From NCBI RefSeq assembly GCF_000026105.1, contig NC_008027.1:3802501-3866500 (forward strand): a stretch of DNA of 64,000 nt, in the 5' to 3' direction. Source of the DNA: Pseudomonas entomophila L48. Lineage in GTDB: Bacteria; Pseudomonadota; Gammaproteobacteria; Pseudomonadales; Pseudomonadaceae. The notes under the pieces are model-generated. The model was not told the origin of the DNA, ran no database searches, and worked only from the letters and a program-made list of their open reading frames with translations. Positions 11,630 through 21,323 of this stretch are shown one piece after another. Every line of letters starts with the position of its first letter. Positions within the stretch are counted from its first letter, which is position 1. Both the position numbers and the translations under genes were made by a program.

Positions 11630-12003
11630 ATCAATTACAACCGGCAAAACCGCCCACACCCCATCGGGCATCCGGCGGTCGCCATTTCAAGTCAAAGTCC
11701 GAAGGACCGTGGAATCCATGGACAAAGATCCACGCAAATGGGCCACGCGTTCAGCAGGAAGGGTTTCTCCTGCACGCGGGCCGAGGCCTTTGTGTGTTCT
11801 TCGGCATGAATCCGTCAAAAAAGGATACGTAATGCCTGATCTGAAAGAGTCAGATGGCGGCGACAAAGCCTGATCAGCATCCGGCGCAAAGGGGTGCTGA
11901 ACGTGAGTCGCGCATTACTGGGTGACGAATATGCACGAAAAGACCGAAACACGTCGAGAGGCAAGACACATTTCTTGCCTCGGTTCTGCATTGGCCAAGC
12001 CGC
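11630..12003. other. Intergenic stretch with stable hairpins, no clear gene
   Basis: This 374-bp stretch lies upstream of the minus-strand TTG gene and downstream of the 65-residue gene. It holds an extended imperfect hairpin around 11740-11800 (CAGCAGGA pairing with TCTCCTG, flanked by CGCGT/ACGCG and GGGCC/GGCC) and a perfect 8-bp stem GAGGCAAG / CTTGCCTC (11958-11965 with 11974-11981). A 51-codon open frame at 11718-11873 has no good ribosome site and is not called. Confidence 0.4.
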
Positions 12004-12198
12004 TCAGGCCGCCTGCACGCTCACCAACTGCGCTTCCCAGGCGGCCTGGCACTCCAGCGCCTCGGCACGGCTGGCAAAGGCCGTTCCGCGGCGCTCGCCA
12101 TTGACCAGCACCACCCAGCACGCCCGAACGCCCAACGCCTGCAATGTCGCCGGCACTCCGGTGCCGATCATCACGGCTACATCGACTCGGCTATTCAT
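12004..12198 (-). CDS. Small protein of unknown function
   Basis: A 64-residue protein (MNSRVDVAVMIGTGVPATLQ start) ending in an amphipathic helix (EALECQAAWEAQLVSVQ). Two ATG codons are in tandem (12201 and 12198). GGAGG sits directly in front of the first, so the second, four bases away, is the likelier start. The layout suggests one small beta-alpha domain. It is adjacent to the chemoreceptor gene on the same strand. Confidence 0.6.
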   Translation of the reverse strand: MNSRVDVAVMIGTGVPATLQALGVRACWVVLVNGERRGTAFASRAEALECQAAWEAQLVSVQAA

Positions 12199-12312
12199 CA
12201 TCCCTCCGGAATTTAATTAGCAACCTAACGATGCGCGCATGATACGCCCCGCCCCCTCTGGAAAAAAGCATGGTTTGGTACAGCTGTATTGCATGACGAG
12301 CAACAAATCGAC

Positions 12313-13911
12313 TCAATCGAGCCCCGGCTCAGGCCGATACCCCAGGCGCAGGCCGCCCCAGTGCCGGTCCTGGACGAAGATCGGCACCGAAAGGTCATGC
12401 ATCAGTTCACCCGTGTCGCGCGTGTAGGTTTGCAGCAGGACTCGTTGCTGGTGACTGCCACAACGAATACCCGTGCGGTCGTCGAACGTGCGCTTGCTGC
12501 GGTTGTGAGCGGTGTCGTGCTGCGCATCACCGGTCAGTGGCTGGTTGAAGGCACTGTTGTGGGTGGGCACATAACCCTGCTGAGTGCAGGCGATGGCATA
12601 CACCAATCCATCGTGCTGTTGCAGCAATGGTTCCTGGATCTGCGGCAGCACGGTATCGGTGTAATGGTCGAAACGCGTGGTGAAGCGCGGTGGCTGCATA
12701 CCCGCGATAGGCCGGTAATGACGATCGAACAAGTCATCCAGCGTGACGCGCCCCTGGGCGACATCCGCCTCGAAACGTTCCGCGATCTGCCGGGCGCCTG
12801 CCTGAGCCAACTCGAACACCCGCTGGTGGTAGGCGTCCAGGCCCACCTCAGCCAAACGCTCGCTGAGATTCTCCACCTGCCCTTCCATCTGCACCGCCGC
12901 CTTGGCCAGCCGACGGGTTTGCTGGTCGCTGACCTCCAGATCGCCACGCACTTGGGCCACCGCCTGGAACAAGGTATCGAGCTGGGCGCGGTTGGTCTGG
13001 GTGCCCTCGGCGATTTCGCTCACCTGCCCCTCGACGCTGGCGGCAAGCCTGGCGATCTGTTGCAGTTGCCCACCGGTCTGCTCGACCTGCTCGACACCAC
13101 TGCCCAGGTCATCGGCCAACTCACGGATCTGCCCCACCACCTGGGCGGTACGCGCCTGGATGTCCGCCACCATCTGCCCGACTTCTTCGGTGGCACTGGC
13201 AGTGCGCCCAGCCAACCCGCGCACTTCGTCGGCAACCACCGCAAAACCACGCCCGTGCTCGCCGGCACGGGCTGCCTCGATGGCGGCGTTGAGCGCCAGC
13301 AGGTTGGTCTGGCTGGCGATGGACTGGATCACCAGGGTCACCCGGGCAATATCATCGCTGCGCTGATGCAGTGCTTCGATCAATTCACGGCTGGTGGTTG
13401 CACGCTCGCTCAGGTCGTGCATGCGCTGGATGGACTCGGCCAGCACCGCGCTGCCTGCAACGCTGCTGCCATGGGCCGAGCGCGCGGCATCCAGGGCCTG
13501 CTGGCTGAGCTGGGCGGCGGCCTGCTCAGTGACAATCATGGCCTCGGCGCTGCCGACAATGTCCTGGGCTGCGCTGAGCTGAGACTGAACGCGCGCGGCC
13601 AACTGTTGTACGGAATGCGCGACAGCGGCAGCCGTCAAGGCGTTATGGCTGGTGCCTCGAGCCAGTTCCTGGATCAGGTCACTGCCCTGTGCTGCTGTTT
13701 CGACCGGCGCAGGTGCAGGCACCCGCCTCCAATGGGGCAGGCAAAGCACCAGCAACGCCAGTGGCAAGGCGAAGTACAGGGCCAGCCCGGCGAAGGCCAT
13801 AGCCGACAGCACGGCGCACAGGGCAAGTGCCTGCAGCACCGCGGTCATCGTTCCTCGGGCCGTCATCGGGCGCAGCATTTCGCCGGCCGCCTGAGATCCT
13901 TCTCGCATCAT
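12313..13911 (-). CDS. Methyl-accepting chemotaxis protein with C-terminal sensor domain
   Basis: From the chosen start the protein has 532 residues: a short N-terminus, one or two hydrophobic helices (about 22-58), and a long coiled-coil signalling domain with the conserved tip [20 protein letters not shown] at about residues 198-218. A C-terminal domain of about 160 residues follows ([14 protein letters not shown] to [12 protein letters not shown]). There is no periplasmic ligand domain, so sensing is probably cytoplasmic through the C-terminal domain, which contains the family-like GYVPTHN and RTFDDRTGI motifs. The open frame extends to ATG 13983, but those codons are built of tandem ACGCC repeats that look like regulatory DNA, so ATG 13911 is preferred. 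Signals through CheA/CheW; ligand unknown. Confidence 0.85.
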   Translation of the reverse strand: MMREGSQAAGEMLRPMTARGTMTAVLQALALCAVLSAMAFAGLALYFALPLALLVLCLPHWRRVPAPAPVETAAQGSDLIQELARGTSHNALTAAAVAHSVQQLAARVQSQLSAAQDIVGSAEAMIVTEQAAAQLSQQALDAARSAHGSSVAGSAVLAESIQRMHDLSERATTSRELIEALHQRSDDIARVTLVIQSIASQTNLLALNAAIEAARAGEHGRGFAVVADEVRGLAGRTASATEEVGQMVADIQARTAQVVGQIRELADDLGSGVEQVEQTGGQLQQIARLAASVEGQVSEIAEGTQTNRAQLDTLFQAVAQVRGDLEVSDQQTRRLAKAAVQMEGQVENLSERLAEVGLDAYHQRVFELAQAGARQIAERFEADVAQGRVTLDDLFDRHYRPIAGMQPPRFTTRFDHYTDTVLPQIQEPLLQQHDGLVYAIACTQQGYVPTHNSAFNQPLTGDAQHDTAHNRSKRTFDDRTGIRCGSHQQRVLLQTYTRDTGELMHDLSVPIFVQDRHWGGLRLGYRPEPGLD

Positions 13912-13942
13912 CGTCGTGGTCCATCCAAATGTCGTTATTGTG

Positions 13943-13973
13943 ACGCCATTAAACGCCACTATAACGCCATTAT
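13943..13973. promoter_or_regulatory. Tandem repeat upstream of the chemoreceptor gene
   Basis: Three copies of ACGCCAYTA begin at 13943, 13953 and 13964, a period of 10-11 bp, about one helical turn. They lie 30-60 bp upstream of the preferred ATG of the chemoreceptor gene and may be a regulator binding array. Confidence 0.45.
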
Positions 13974-14021
13974 CCACGCTCACTTGGATGCAGGCCGCCC
14001 CCCGTTGATACAGGGCAAGAA

Positions 14022-14060
14022 AACATGAAGGCCCCAGGGATCGCTCCGTGGGGCCTTGCG
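14022..14060 (-). terminator. Terminator of the dksA-like gene
   Basis: AAGGCCCCA (14028-14036) pairs perfectly with TGGGGCCTT (14049-14057). On the minus strand it is followed by TTCATGTTTTCTT. It lies 12 bp after the stop of the dksA-like gene. Confidence 0.75.
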
Positions 14061-14072
14061 CAGGGGGCTGGA

Positions 14073-14477
14073 TCAGATCTGCCGCTGGTGACGGTCGAGC
14101 TGCTCGTGGCGCTCCTGGGCTTCGATGCAGTACTTGGTGGTCGGGCTGATCAGCAGGCGTTTAAGGCCGATCGGCTCGCCGCTGTCGTCGCACCAGCCGA
14201 AGCTTTCGTCGGAGATGCGGTCCAGGGCCATCTCCAGCTGCGGCAGCAGGCGCTGATCGCGGTCGATGGCATTGACCAGCCAGGTACGCTCTTCCTCGAC
14301 CGACGCCACGTCGGCAGGATCCGAGGGGCTGTCCAGGCTTTCGATGGACGTGCGGCTGAGTTCGATGCGCTCGTGCGTTTCGACTTTCATCGCTTGCAGC
14401 AGCTTGGTGAAGAACGCGAGCTGTTCGGCGTTCATGTAGTCATCGGCCGACATGGCCAGCAACTGTTCCTTGGTCAT
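14073..14477 (-). CDS. DksA/TraR-family protein with degenerate zinc finger
   Basis: A 134-residue DksA relative. It has the coiled-coil tip motif DPADVAS (residues 53-59), which in DksA reaches into the RNA polymerase secondary channel, and a C-terminal finger [16 protein letters not shown] ... [11 protein letters not shown]. Only two of the four zinc cysteines remain (Cys96, Cys117); the others are Ser99 and Ala120. Zinc-independent DksA paralogues of this kind (DksA2 in P. aeruginosa) can replace DksA when zinc is short. It probably adjusts transcription initiation with ppGpp. It is a single-gene unit with a terminator right after it. Confidence 0.85.
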   Translation of the reverse strand: MTKEQLLAMSADDYMNAEQLAFFTKLLQAMKVETHERIELSRTSIESLDSPSDPADVASVEEERTWLVNAIDRDQRLLPQLEMALDRISDESFGWCDDSGEPIGLKRLLISPTTKYCIEAQERHEQLDRHQRQI

Positions 14478-14817
14478 CGATTTCTCTATGAAAAAATGTG
14501 CATTTGGGCGATTCGGGTGCCGCCGACGATGCTTCGTCGACGGCGGAATTCTTCAAGCGCCAACCGGCACTCTTTTACAGGGGGCGGCAGTCTAAGGTGC
14601 CAGGCGGCAAGGGGCAACATAAATGACGGTGGTTTTGACCGAAATGGCCAGGAATCCGCCCGTTGGTGCCGTGGATGCACCACCCGACGCGCGTGCAGGA
14701 CGCCGCCGGGCAATATACCGCAACAAATCCACTACCCGGTGTGGTAACCGACTAGTGCACGGTGCCGCGCGAAAGCGCGCCTGATAGGCGCCCTTTCATT
14801 CGACCGAGGCCATTGCC
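14478..14817. other. Intergenic stretch between dksA-like and giant toxin genes
   Basis: A 340-bp divergent promoter region. A GC-rich hairpin cluster lies just before the toxin gene (GCGCG-AAAG-CGCGC and GCGCC-TGATA-GGCGC, about 14766-14791), followed by CCCTTTCATT. No open frame with a ribosome site was found. Confidence 0.4.
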
Positions 14818-17800
14818 ATGAACGAGAACCTACGCCAACGCCTGGCCAACTTCAGCACGCTGGACTGCAAGGTCGCCAGGCGCTTCAGCGACCGCCCGAC
14901 ACTGCTGGACGCCGCCGACGACATCCTGCGCGAAGAGTGGCAACACCGCCACCTCAGCAGCGCCCACGACCCACTCGCCCTGTACCTGGCCAGCGCGCAA
15001 CCGGCACCGGGCACAGCCTGGGTCCGTCCGCTGTCAGAGGTTTTGGTGGAGCGCTACTGCCAGCCCGGCACCTTGAACCTGACCGCCGATGAAGACTACC
15101 TCACCACACGGGCAGATGCCGATCCTGCCTGGAAAGTAGACATCGATCTACACGAAGTCGAAGTACTGATCAACGAGACCGGCCCTCTGCTGCTCGACAT
15201 CTACCTGCAACAGCAGGTTGCCTATTGGAGCCGCTACGACAGCAGCGGCATCACACCCTGGAGCTGGTACTCCAACTACCTGCGTGAACAGTTTCAGCAG
15301 GCTCTACGCGGGGCGGACAACTTGCCAGGCTTTGCTCGTGCCATCCTGCAAATGGTCCATGACGCCCCCGCCGATGGCCAGCGCGGTCGCTGGGCCAACA
15401 CAAAAGGGCTCAAAACCCTCAACATGAGCCTGGACTTGTCGGCCAGCGGCAAGTTCGATGCCGATCTGGCCAGCGCGGTGTTGATCGAACACAGCGACGA
15501 CGAACCGGCACGTAATGTGGCGCTGCTTTTTACCCTGACCGGTCGTCTGTTGCGCTACCCCTCACGCCCGGCGTTGCTGCAGGCGCTCAGCCATGCCGAG
15601 CCACCATCGCTGCAGGGCAGCCCACGCCAGGTCGAAATCGCCGCGTCGACCAATTCGGTGTTCGAGGTCCAGGCCCTGGGGCTGTTGAACCAGCAGCTAC
15701 GGCTCATCGAGCACCTCGCGGGGCAATACCAGGGGAGGCTCGACGCCATCGCCATGAACCGCGACCTGGACCGCCTGACCTCGTTGATCGACTTGTGCGA
15801 CGAGGCCGAAACCGCCCAGCGCCAAAGCCTCAGTGAACAACTGCCCGATTGGTTGCGCAATGCCTCTAGCCGTTCACTGATGCAGTACAGCGAGCGGCTG
15901 ATCGACGTCGCGCAGCAAACCCGCGACAGCAACGGGCAGTTCTGGCTCGATGGCATCGATGAGGCCGAAACCTTCGCCAACCGCAAGCTGGCGGCGCGCC
16001 TGGCCGCAGACCATCCGCAGGACACGCTCGCGCCCGAGGATGTCGTGGTCACCAACTACCAGACCACCGCCAGCGCGACCGCAGGTCAGGATACGATCAT
16101 CTCGTCAGGAGAGGTCACACCCGTGTTCTACTCGCTGGCTCAACTGGCCATCGGCAACCTGGGCCTGCTCAAGCCGGGGCGCGTGGCCTTGAGCCGCAAG
16201 GACGAAGGCGCCCTGCCGAGCTGGATGAACGAGGCCTACCTGCGCCGCCTGGTCAGCGAACTGGATATTGGCCGCGCCTACCCCGCCATGTTGCGCGAGA
16301 AACTGCTGGACGATCCGGTCCGGCGCCTGCAACGCCAACACCAACTGAGCGATCAATTGCGGGTGCAATTGCCGGCGCTGGCCATGGAGCTGTACCTGCG
16401 CGGCCAACTGCCAGCCCCCGCCTTCGCCGAACACATAGCCCAGGTGTTCGCCCCTGGCCCCGGCCAGGGCACGACACGCTGGATCATGCGCGCGCTGGGG
16501 TTCATCAAGGCGCCTGGTTCTACACCGGATCACCCGCTCAACACCTGGTTGATCGAAGCCGAACGTCCCGGCACCGAAGGGTGCCTGCTGTATCGCCCCC
16601 TGCACCCAGAGCCACTCCTGTACTTCGGCGACCGCATGGCTCTGTTCGTCGCCATCAGCACCTCAGGCGCCTTGCAGGACGACCTGTTGCAACGTCTGCC
16701 CGCCGAGGACCGCCGTTTCTACGCCCACGGCGGCTTTCTCGAACCGCACCTGTTCGTCCCGTTGGACGATACCAGCGCCGTGCCCTTTGGCACACCGGGA
16801 CCGGTAACGCTGTCCATCGAGGATGCGCTCGCCGACATCGGCAAAGCCCTCTACGACGGGTGCGTCAGCGAGTCGATCCAACGCTTCGAGGTGCAATCCA
16901 GCACGACTGCGCAAACCCGCTGGAACAGCTGGAAGGAGCTGGGCTGGCTGCTGTTCAACACACTCTTGCCACTGGCAAGCAACACCTTGGGCAAGGTGGC
17001 GTGGTTGGCCCAGATGGAAATCGCCCTGGCCGACTTCGTCGAGTCCGATGCCGAGGACAACCCGACCGGGCATGAACTGTCGCTGGTCAACCTTCTGCTG
17101 AATATCGCCTTGTTGCTGTTCTCCCATTCGATCTTCCGCTTGCAACTGGAACAAGGCGCGAAGGTGCAAGTGCCCTCAGACGAACACGTGCCTGTGGAGC
17201 ACGGGAGCAGCACACCTCTGTCCGTCGCCACCCAGTCGTCGCCGACCCGGCTCGAGTCCAGCTGGGCGCATCCCAATCGTAAGCTCAACGCCACGCAGCG
17301 AGCGGCTCTGGAAGCCCTTCAAGCCACGATTGCACCTTCCACACTGGGTAAACCGGTGCCACTCGGCACCCTTCGCGGCCTTTACCTCAAAGGTACTGGC
17401 TTCTTCACCTTGCTCGAGAACAAGGTCTACGAGGTCGAGCTGGTCGAACCGCAGAAGCTGCGCATCATCGGCCCGAATGGCGCCCAAGGCCCATGGCTGC
17501 ACCGCGACGAAATCGGTCGCTGGCAGCTTGACCTGCGCCTGGGCTTGAAGGGGGGCATGCCATTGTCCGAGCAGCTGCGCAAGCTGCGCCTGGACAAGGA
17601 ACAGGCAATGCTCGCGGCCAACGAGGCGATCAAGGCGGACAAGGCAGTCCTCTCTGCCAAGCTCCGCGAAATGAGTACGATCGAAAAACTGGTGCATGCC
17701 ACCCTCGAGGACGCCATCCTCGAGCAGTGCCAAGGCAAGATACAGGCACTCTCGCAGTTCTGGGCCGAGCACATCGAGCACCTCAGGGCACGCAACGCCA

Positions 17801-19362
17801 TGCAACCGGTCAAGGATTTCAGGAAAGTGCACGCCTTCGCGCTGTATCAGGACGCCTGCTGCCAGCATCTGCTGGGCACGCTGCTGAACAAGCGCTACAA
17901 GCCTGGTCGGGAACAGTTGCTGGAGATCGCCCGGCAACAGCAGCACGACGGCCAGGCACTCACCACCACCGATATCCGCATCGCTACCCAGCGCCTGGAC
18001 ACACTGGTCCCCCTGCTCAAGCAGATGATCGACAACAACACCCTGCTGCGCCAACGCCAGGAGGAGCTGGCCAAACTGGCCAGCCAGCGACATCCCAACA
18101 TCGTCGAATGGCGTGACTTGGCGGCGCGCCCCGCAGCGACGACGCAGAAGGACCTGCTCCTGCGCTTCCTGCACCTGGAGGGGCTGCTCAATCGCTTGAC
18201 CCTGGTCCACGGCATGAGCCGCGAAGCCGCTTACTGGCGGGATCGTTTCTGGAGCAACTTCCAACTCGGAATCGTCCAGCGCAGCGAACTGTACAAACTG
18301 AGCGATCCCGCACAGGAACTGACCGTGCGCCTGCTGCGCAGTATCCAGGGGCACTTTCAGGCGGCGGCACGCCAGCTGAGAAACCTCGTCGAACTGATCC
18401 AGGGCGAGGCCGCGCACCAGACCCTGCGCCAGTTGCAAGATGAGTTGGAACATATCCAGGCACTCATCGCGCAAGACCTCGGCAACCTGCCTGACTACCC
18501 ACCGGTAAGCTCACTGAAGCAACTACGCAGCAAGGCCCCTGGCCTGATCGAGACCACCGAGCACGGCCTGCTGCTGGCCGAGCCCCGCGCGGACGACGAA
18601 AACACCGTCGACATCCCCGGCCCGGACAGCAAGACCCCCGGCCAGACCTACCACCTCAAGCGAGGCGAGTGGGTGCAGGTCACGCCGGTCATTGCCCCGG
18701 ACCGTCCTTCCGGCCTCAGCCTCAAACGCCTGCTCAAGAGCAGTGACGGACTGATCGCCGAAACCACCCGAGAGGTCGACCGTCTGCAACGCGCCTCGGA
18801 CAGCTACCTGCCGGTGGAGATCGAAGAGTCGGTGCTGCACCAGCGCAACCGCGTGCAAGGCTTGGTCGACGACATCGAGGCGCGTTTGACCCAGGACAAT
18901 GAAACCGATGAGGCCAGCCAGGGCAAGGACGCCGAAGTGGTCGCCAAACGTCTGCGGGACCTGGCCGAGACCCTGACAACCCAGGCGACACAGCTGCGAA
19001 TCGGCGCTGCGGTGACGGGCAAGCCGAGGATGGGCGAGGTGCAGTTCCTGCTGGAAAAAAGCGAGGTACGTATTGCCGTGGTGGGCAGCCGCACGCGCCT
19101 GGCCAAGGTGAAGGGCCGCCCCGCCGACTACCTCGACGAGTACAGCATCAGCCGTAACGGCCAGGTGCTGTGGTACGCGCACTTCCATTACCCGACCCTG
19201 GACACGGCCAAGGCCGACTTCACCGCCGGCCACCTGAAGACCGCCGCCCAACGCCATGCCGCGGGAGGGCGCTTCACCGATGCCAGTGGCAAGGAGACCG
19301 ACGTCTACCGCGCACCGATTACCGGCGCGGCGGCACAACGGTATTTCTTCAACCTGCAATGA
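14818..19362 (+). CDS. Giant DUF6543 (dermonecrotic-toxin-like) protein
   Basis: A 1,514-residue protein of the large toxin-like family that Pseudomonas annotation calls DUF6543 / dermonecrotic toxin domain. It has no N-terminal signal peptide. Two hydrophobic stretches (about residues 705-725 and 755-775) could insert in a membrane, as in translocating toxins. A helical, probably coiled-coil segment follows (about 920-1000). The last 100 residues (YLDEYSISRNGQVLWYAHFH ... RYFFNLQ) look like a separate domain. No leucine-rich repeats or NEL ligase domain are seen, unlike the second giant protein in this window, though the middle parts of both share the pattern of a DRMAL/ERMAL motif followed by an R-rich helix. 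GAGG lies nine bases before ATG 14818. Target and export route unknown. Confidence 0.7.
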   Translation: MNENLRQRLANFSTLDCKVARRFSDRPTLLDAADDILREEWQHRHLSSAHDPLALYLASAQPAPGTAWVRPLSEVLVERYCQPGTLNLTADEDYLTTRADADPAWKVDIDLHEVEVLINETGPLLLDIYLQQQVAYWSRYDSSGITPWSWYSNYLREQFQQALRGADNLPGFARAILQMVHDAPADGQRGRWANTKGLKTLNMSLDLSASGKFDADLASAVLIEHSDDEPARNVALLFTLTGRLLRYPSRPALLQALSHAEPPSLQGSPRQVEIAASTNSVFEVQALGLLNQQLRLIEHLAGQYQGRLDAIAMNRDLDRLTSLIDLCDEAETAQRQSLSEQLPDWLRNASSRSLMQYSERLIDVAQQTRDSNGQFWLDGIDEAETFANRKLAARLAADHPQDTLAPEDVVVTNYQTTASATAGQDTIISSGEVTPVFYSLAQLAIGNLGLLKPGRVALSRKDEGALPSWMNEAYLRRLVSELDIGRAYPAMLREKLLDDPVRRLQRQHQLSDQLRVQLPALAMELYLRGQLPAPAFAEHIAQVFAPGPGQGTTRWIMRALGFIKAPGSTPDHPLNTWLIEAERPGTEGCLLYRPLHPEPLLYFGDRMALFVAISTSGALQDDLLQRLPAEDRRFYAHGGFLEPHLFVPLDDTSAVPFGTPGPVTLSIEDALADIGKALYDGCVSESIQRFEVQSSTTAQTRWNSWKELGWLLFNTLLPLASNTLGKVAWLAQMEIALADFVESDAEDNPTGHELSLVNLLLNIALLLFSHSIFRLQLEQGAKVQVPSDEHVPVEHGSSTPLSVATQSSPTRLESSWAHPNRKLNATQRAALEALQATIAPSTLGKPVPLGTLRGLYLKGTGFFTLLENKVYEVELVEPQKLRIIGPNGAQGPWLHRDEIGRWQLDLRLGLKGGMPLSEQLRKLRLDKEQAMLAANEAIKADKAVLSAKLREMSTIEKLVHATLEDAILEQCQGKIQALSQFWAEHIEHLRARNAMQPVKDFRKVHAFALYQDACCQHLLGTLLNKRYKPGREQLLEIARQQQHDGQALTTTDIRIATQRLDTLVPLLKQMIDNNTLLRQRQEELAKLASQRHPNIVEWRDLAARPAATTQKDLLLRFLHLEGLLNRLTLVHGMSREAAYWRDRFWSNFQLGIVQRSELYKLSDPAQELTVRLLRSIQGHFQAAARQLRNLVELIQGEAAHQTLRQLQDELEHIQALIAQDLGNLPDYPPVSSLKQLRSKAPGLIETTEHGLLLAEPRADDENTVDIPGPDSKTPGQTYHLKRGEWVQVTPVIAPDRPSGLSLKRLLKSSDGLIAETTREVDRLQRASDSYLPVEIEESVLHQRNRVQGLVDDIEARLTQDNETDEASQGKDAEVVAKRLRDLAETLTTQATQLRIGAAVTGKPRMGEVQFLLEKSEVRIAVVGSRTRLAKVKGRPADYLDEYSISRNGQVLWYAHFHYPTLDTAKADFTAGHLKTAAQRHAAGGRFTDASGKETDVYRAPITGAAAQRYFFNLQ

Positions 19363-19368
19363 CCGGTT

Positions 19369-19394
19369 CGGGGCGCCAGCCAACTGGCGCCCCG
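19369..19394. terminator. Hairpin between convergent genes
   Basis: CGGGGCGCCAG (19369-19379) pairs perfectly with CTGGCGCCCCG (19384-19394) around the loop CCAA. It has no T-run, but its place 6 bp from both stop codons suggests a shared terminator for the toxin gene and the enoyl-CoA hydratase gene. Confidence 0.6.
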
Positions 19395-19400
19395 CACTCG

Positions 19401-20174
19401 TCAACGGTCCTTGAATTGTGCCTCGCGCTTGGCGATGAACGCCGCCATGCCTTCCTTCTGGTCTTCGGTGGCGAAGGCGGCGTGGAACACCCGACGCTCG
19501 AAGCGCACGCCTTCACTCAGGGTGACTTCAAAGGCACGGTTGACGCTCTCCTTGACCATCATGCTCACCGGGATCGACTTGCTGGCGATGGTTGCGGCCA
19601 CCTTCAGCGCTTCCTCCACCAGCTCGGCCTGCGGCACGATACGCGCCACCAGGCCGGCGCGTTCGGCTTCCTCGGCGCCCATCAGGCGGCCAGTCAGGCA
19701 CAGCTCCATGGCCTTGGCCTTACCGATCGCACGGGTCAGGCGCTGAGTGCCGCCCATGCCTGGCAGCACGCCCAGGTTGATTTCCGGCTGGCCGAACTTG
19801 GCGTTGTCGCCAGCGAGGATGAAGTCGCACATCATCGCCAGCTCGCAACCACCGCCCAGGGCGAAGCCCGACACCGCGGCGATGATCGGCTTGCGCCGGT
19901 TGGCGATACGATCGGCGTCGCTGAACAGGTCCTCGACGTAGATCTGCGGGTACTTCAGGTCCGCCATTTCCTTGATGTCGGCACCTGCGGCGAAGGCCTT
20001 GGCGGAGCCCGTCAGCACCACGCAGCCGATGTTCGGGTCCTTTTCCAGCTGGTCCAGGGCCTGGTTGATCTCGCCGACGATCTGCGCATTCAGCGCGTTG
20101 AGCGCCTGTGGGCGGTTGAGGGTGATCAGGCCGACCTTGCCGTGGATGTCCAACAGGATGGTTTCGAATGCCAT
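19401..20174 (-). CDS. fadB1x: Enoyl-CoA hydratase
   Basis: A 257-residue crotonase-family enzyme that adds water to trans-2-enoyl-CoA. Crotonase landmarks are [11 protein letters not shown] (oxyanion hole, about residue 60-70), [16 protein letters not shown] and the catalytic glutamates in the [17 protein letters not shown] region. ATG 20174 is preceded by AGGAG. It is the last gene of the five-gene acyl-CoA operon, 13 bp after the dehydrogenase gene. The order matches the P. putida fadDx-fadB2x-fadAx-dehydrogenase-hydratase cluster, hence the symbol. Confidence 0.9.
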   Translation of the reverse strand: MAFETILLDIHGKVGLITLNRPQALNALNAQIVGEINQALDQLEKDPNIGCVVLTGSAKAFAAGADIKEMADLKYPQIYVEDLFSDADRIANRRKPIIAAVSGFALGGGCELAMMCDFILAGDNAKFGQPEINLGVLPGMGGTQRLTRAIGKAKAMELCLTGRLMGAEEAERAGLVARIVPQAELVEEALKVAATIASKSIPVSMMVKESVNRAFEVTLSEGVRFERRVFHAAFATEDQKEGMAAFIAKREAQFKDR

Positions 20175-20187
20175 GCAGGCTGCTCCT

Positions 20188-21315
20188 TCAAAGATTGCGC
20201 GCAATGACCATGCGCTGAATGTCGCTGGTGCCTTCGTAGATCTGGCAGACCCGGACGTCACGGTAGATCCGCTCCAGCGGGAAGTCACTCAGATAGCCAT
20301 AACCGCCCAAGGTCTGCAAGGCGTCCGAACAGACCTTTTCGGCCATTTCCGAGGCGAAAAGCTTGGCCATCGAGGCTTCCACCAGCGCCGGGCGCCCGGC
20401 GTCGCGCAGGGCGGCGGCGTGCAGCACCATCTGCCGGGCCACGGCGATTCTGGTCGCCATGTCGGCCAGGCGGAAAGCCACCGCCTGGTGCTCGATCAGC
20501 GGTTTGCCAAAGCTCTGGCGTTCGTTGGCGTAGTCGCGGGCCACCTCGAAGGCGGCACGGGCCATGCCCACCGACTGCGAGGCGATACCAATGCGACCGC
20601 CCTCGAGGTTGGCCAGGGCGATCTTGTAGCCCTGCCCTTCCTCGCCCAGGCGATTCGCTACCGGCACCCGCACGTTGTCGAAGACGATCTGGCAGGTGTC
20701 GGAGGCGTGCTGGCCGAGCTTGTCCTCGACCCGCGCCACCTGGTAGCCGGGCGCGTCGGTGGGCACGATGAAAGCGGTGATGCCGCGCTTGCCGGCGTCG
20801 GGATCAGTCACGGCGAAGACGATTACCACGCCGGCGTTTTGCCCGGAGGTAATGAACTGCTTGCTGCCGTTGAGCACGTAGTGATCACCGTCCAAGCGTG
20901 CGCGGGTCTTCAAGCTGCTGGCATCGGAACCCGCCTGGGGTTCGGTCAGGGCGAACGCGCCGAGCATCGCGCCACTGGCCAATGGCGCCAGGAACTGCTG
21001 CTTCTGCGCTTCGGTACCGAACTTGAGGATCGGCACGCAGCCCACCGAGTTGTGCACGCTCATGATGGTCGAGCAGGCACCGTCGCCGGCGGCGATCTCT
21101 TCCAGGGCCATGGCATAGGCGACATAGCCGGTGTCACTGCCGCCGTACTGCTCCGGCACCAGCATGCCGAAAAGGCCGAGCCCGGCCATCTCCTCGATGG
21201 CCTCCTTGGGGAAGCGATGTTCCTTGTCCCACTGCTCGGCGAACGGTTTCAGCCGTTCCTGGGCGAAAGCACGCACCGCGTCGGCGATTTGTTGTTGCTC
21301 TTCAGTTACCAGCAT
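20188..21315 (-). CDS. Acyl-CoA dehydrogenase
   Basis: A 375-residue FAD enzyme that oxidises an acyl-CoA to the 2-enoyl-CoA. Family signatures seen are [19 protein letters not shown] (about 120-138) and [20 protein letters not shown] near the C-terminus; the catalytic Glu is expected in [21 protein letters not shown] precedes ATG 21315. Sequence and company (type-II hydroxyacyl-CoA dehydrogenase, thiolase) fit a short or branched-chain substrate such as 2-methylbutyryl-CoA, but this is inference. Confidence 0.92.
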   Translation of the reverse strand: MLVTEEQQQIADAVRAFAQERLKPFAEQWDKEHRFPKEAIEEMAGLGLFGMLVPEQYGGSDTGYVAYAMALEEIAAGDGACSTIMSVHNSVGCVPILKFGTEAQKQQFLAPLASGAMLGAFALTEPQAGSDASSLKTRARLDGDHYVLNGSKQFITSGQNAGVVIVFAVTDPDAGKRGITAFIVPTDAPGYQVARVEDKLGQHASDTCQIVFDNVRVPVANRLGEEGQGYKIALANLEGGRIGIASQSVGMARAAFEVARDYANERQSFGKPLIEHQAVAFRLADMATRIAVARQMVLHAAALRDAGRPALVEASMAKLFASEMAEKVCSDALQTLGGYGYLSDFPLERIYRDVRVCQIYEGTSDIQRMVIARNL

Positions 21316-21323
21316 GGTTCACC

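Noticed and set aside
11718..11873. 51-codon open frame in the 11.7-kb gap
   Set aside because: The only ribosome-like sequence is too far from the ATG, and the frame runs through the hairpin region.
12289..14028. 579-codon plus-strand open frame opposite the chemoreceptor gene
   Set aside because: It mirrors the chemoreceptor frame in GC-rich DNA, has no ribosome site and its product resembles no protein family.
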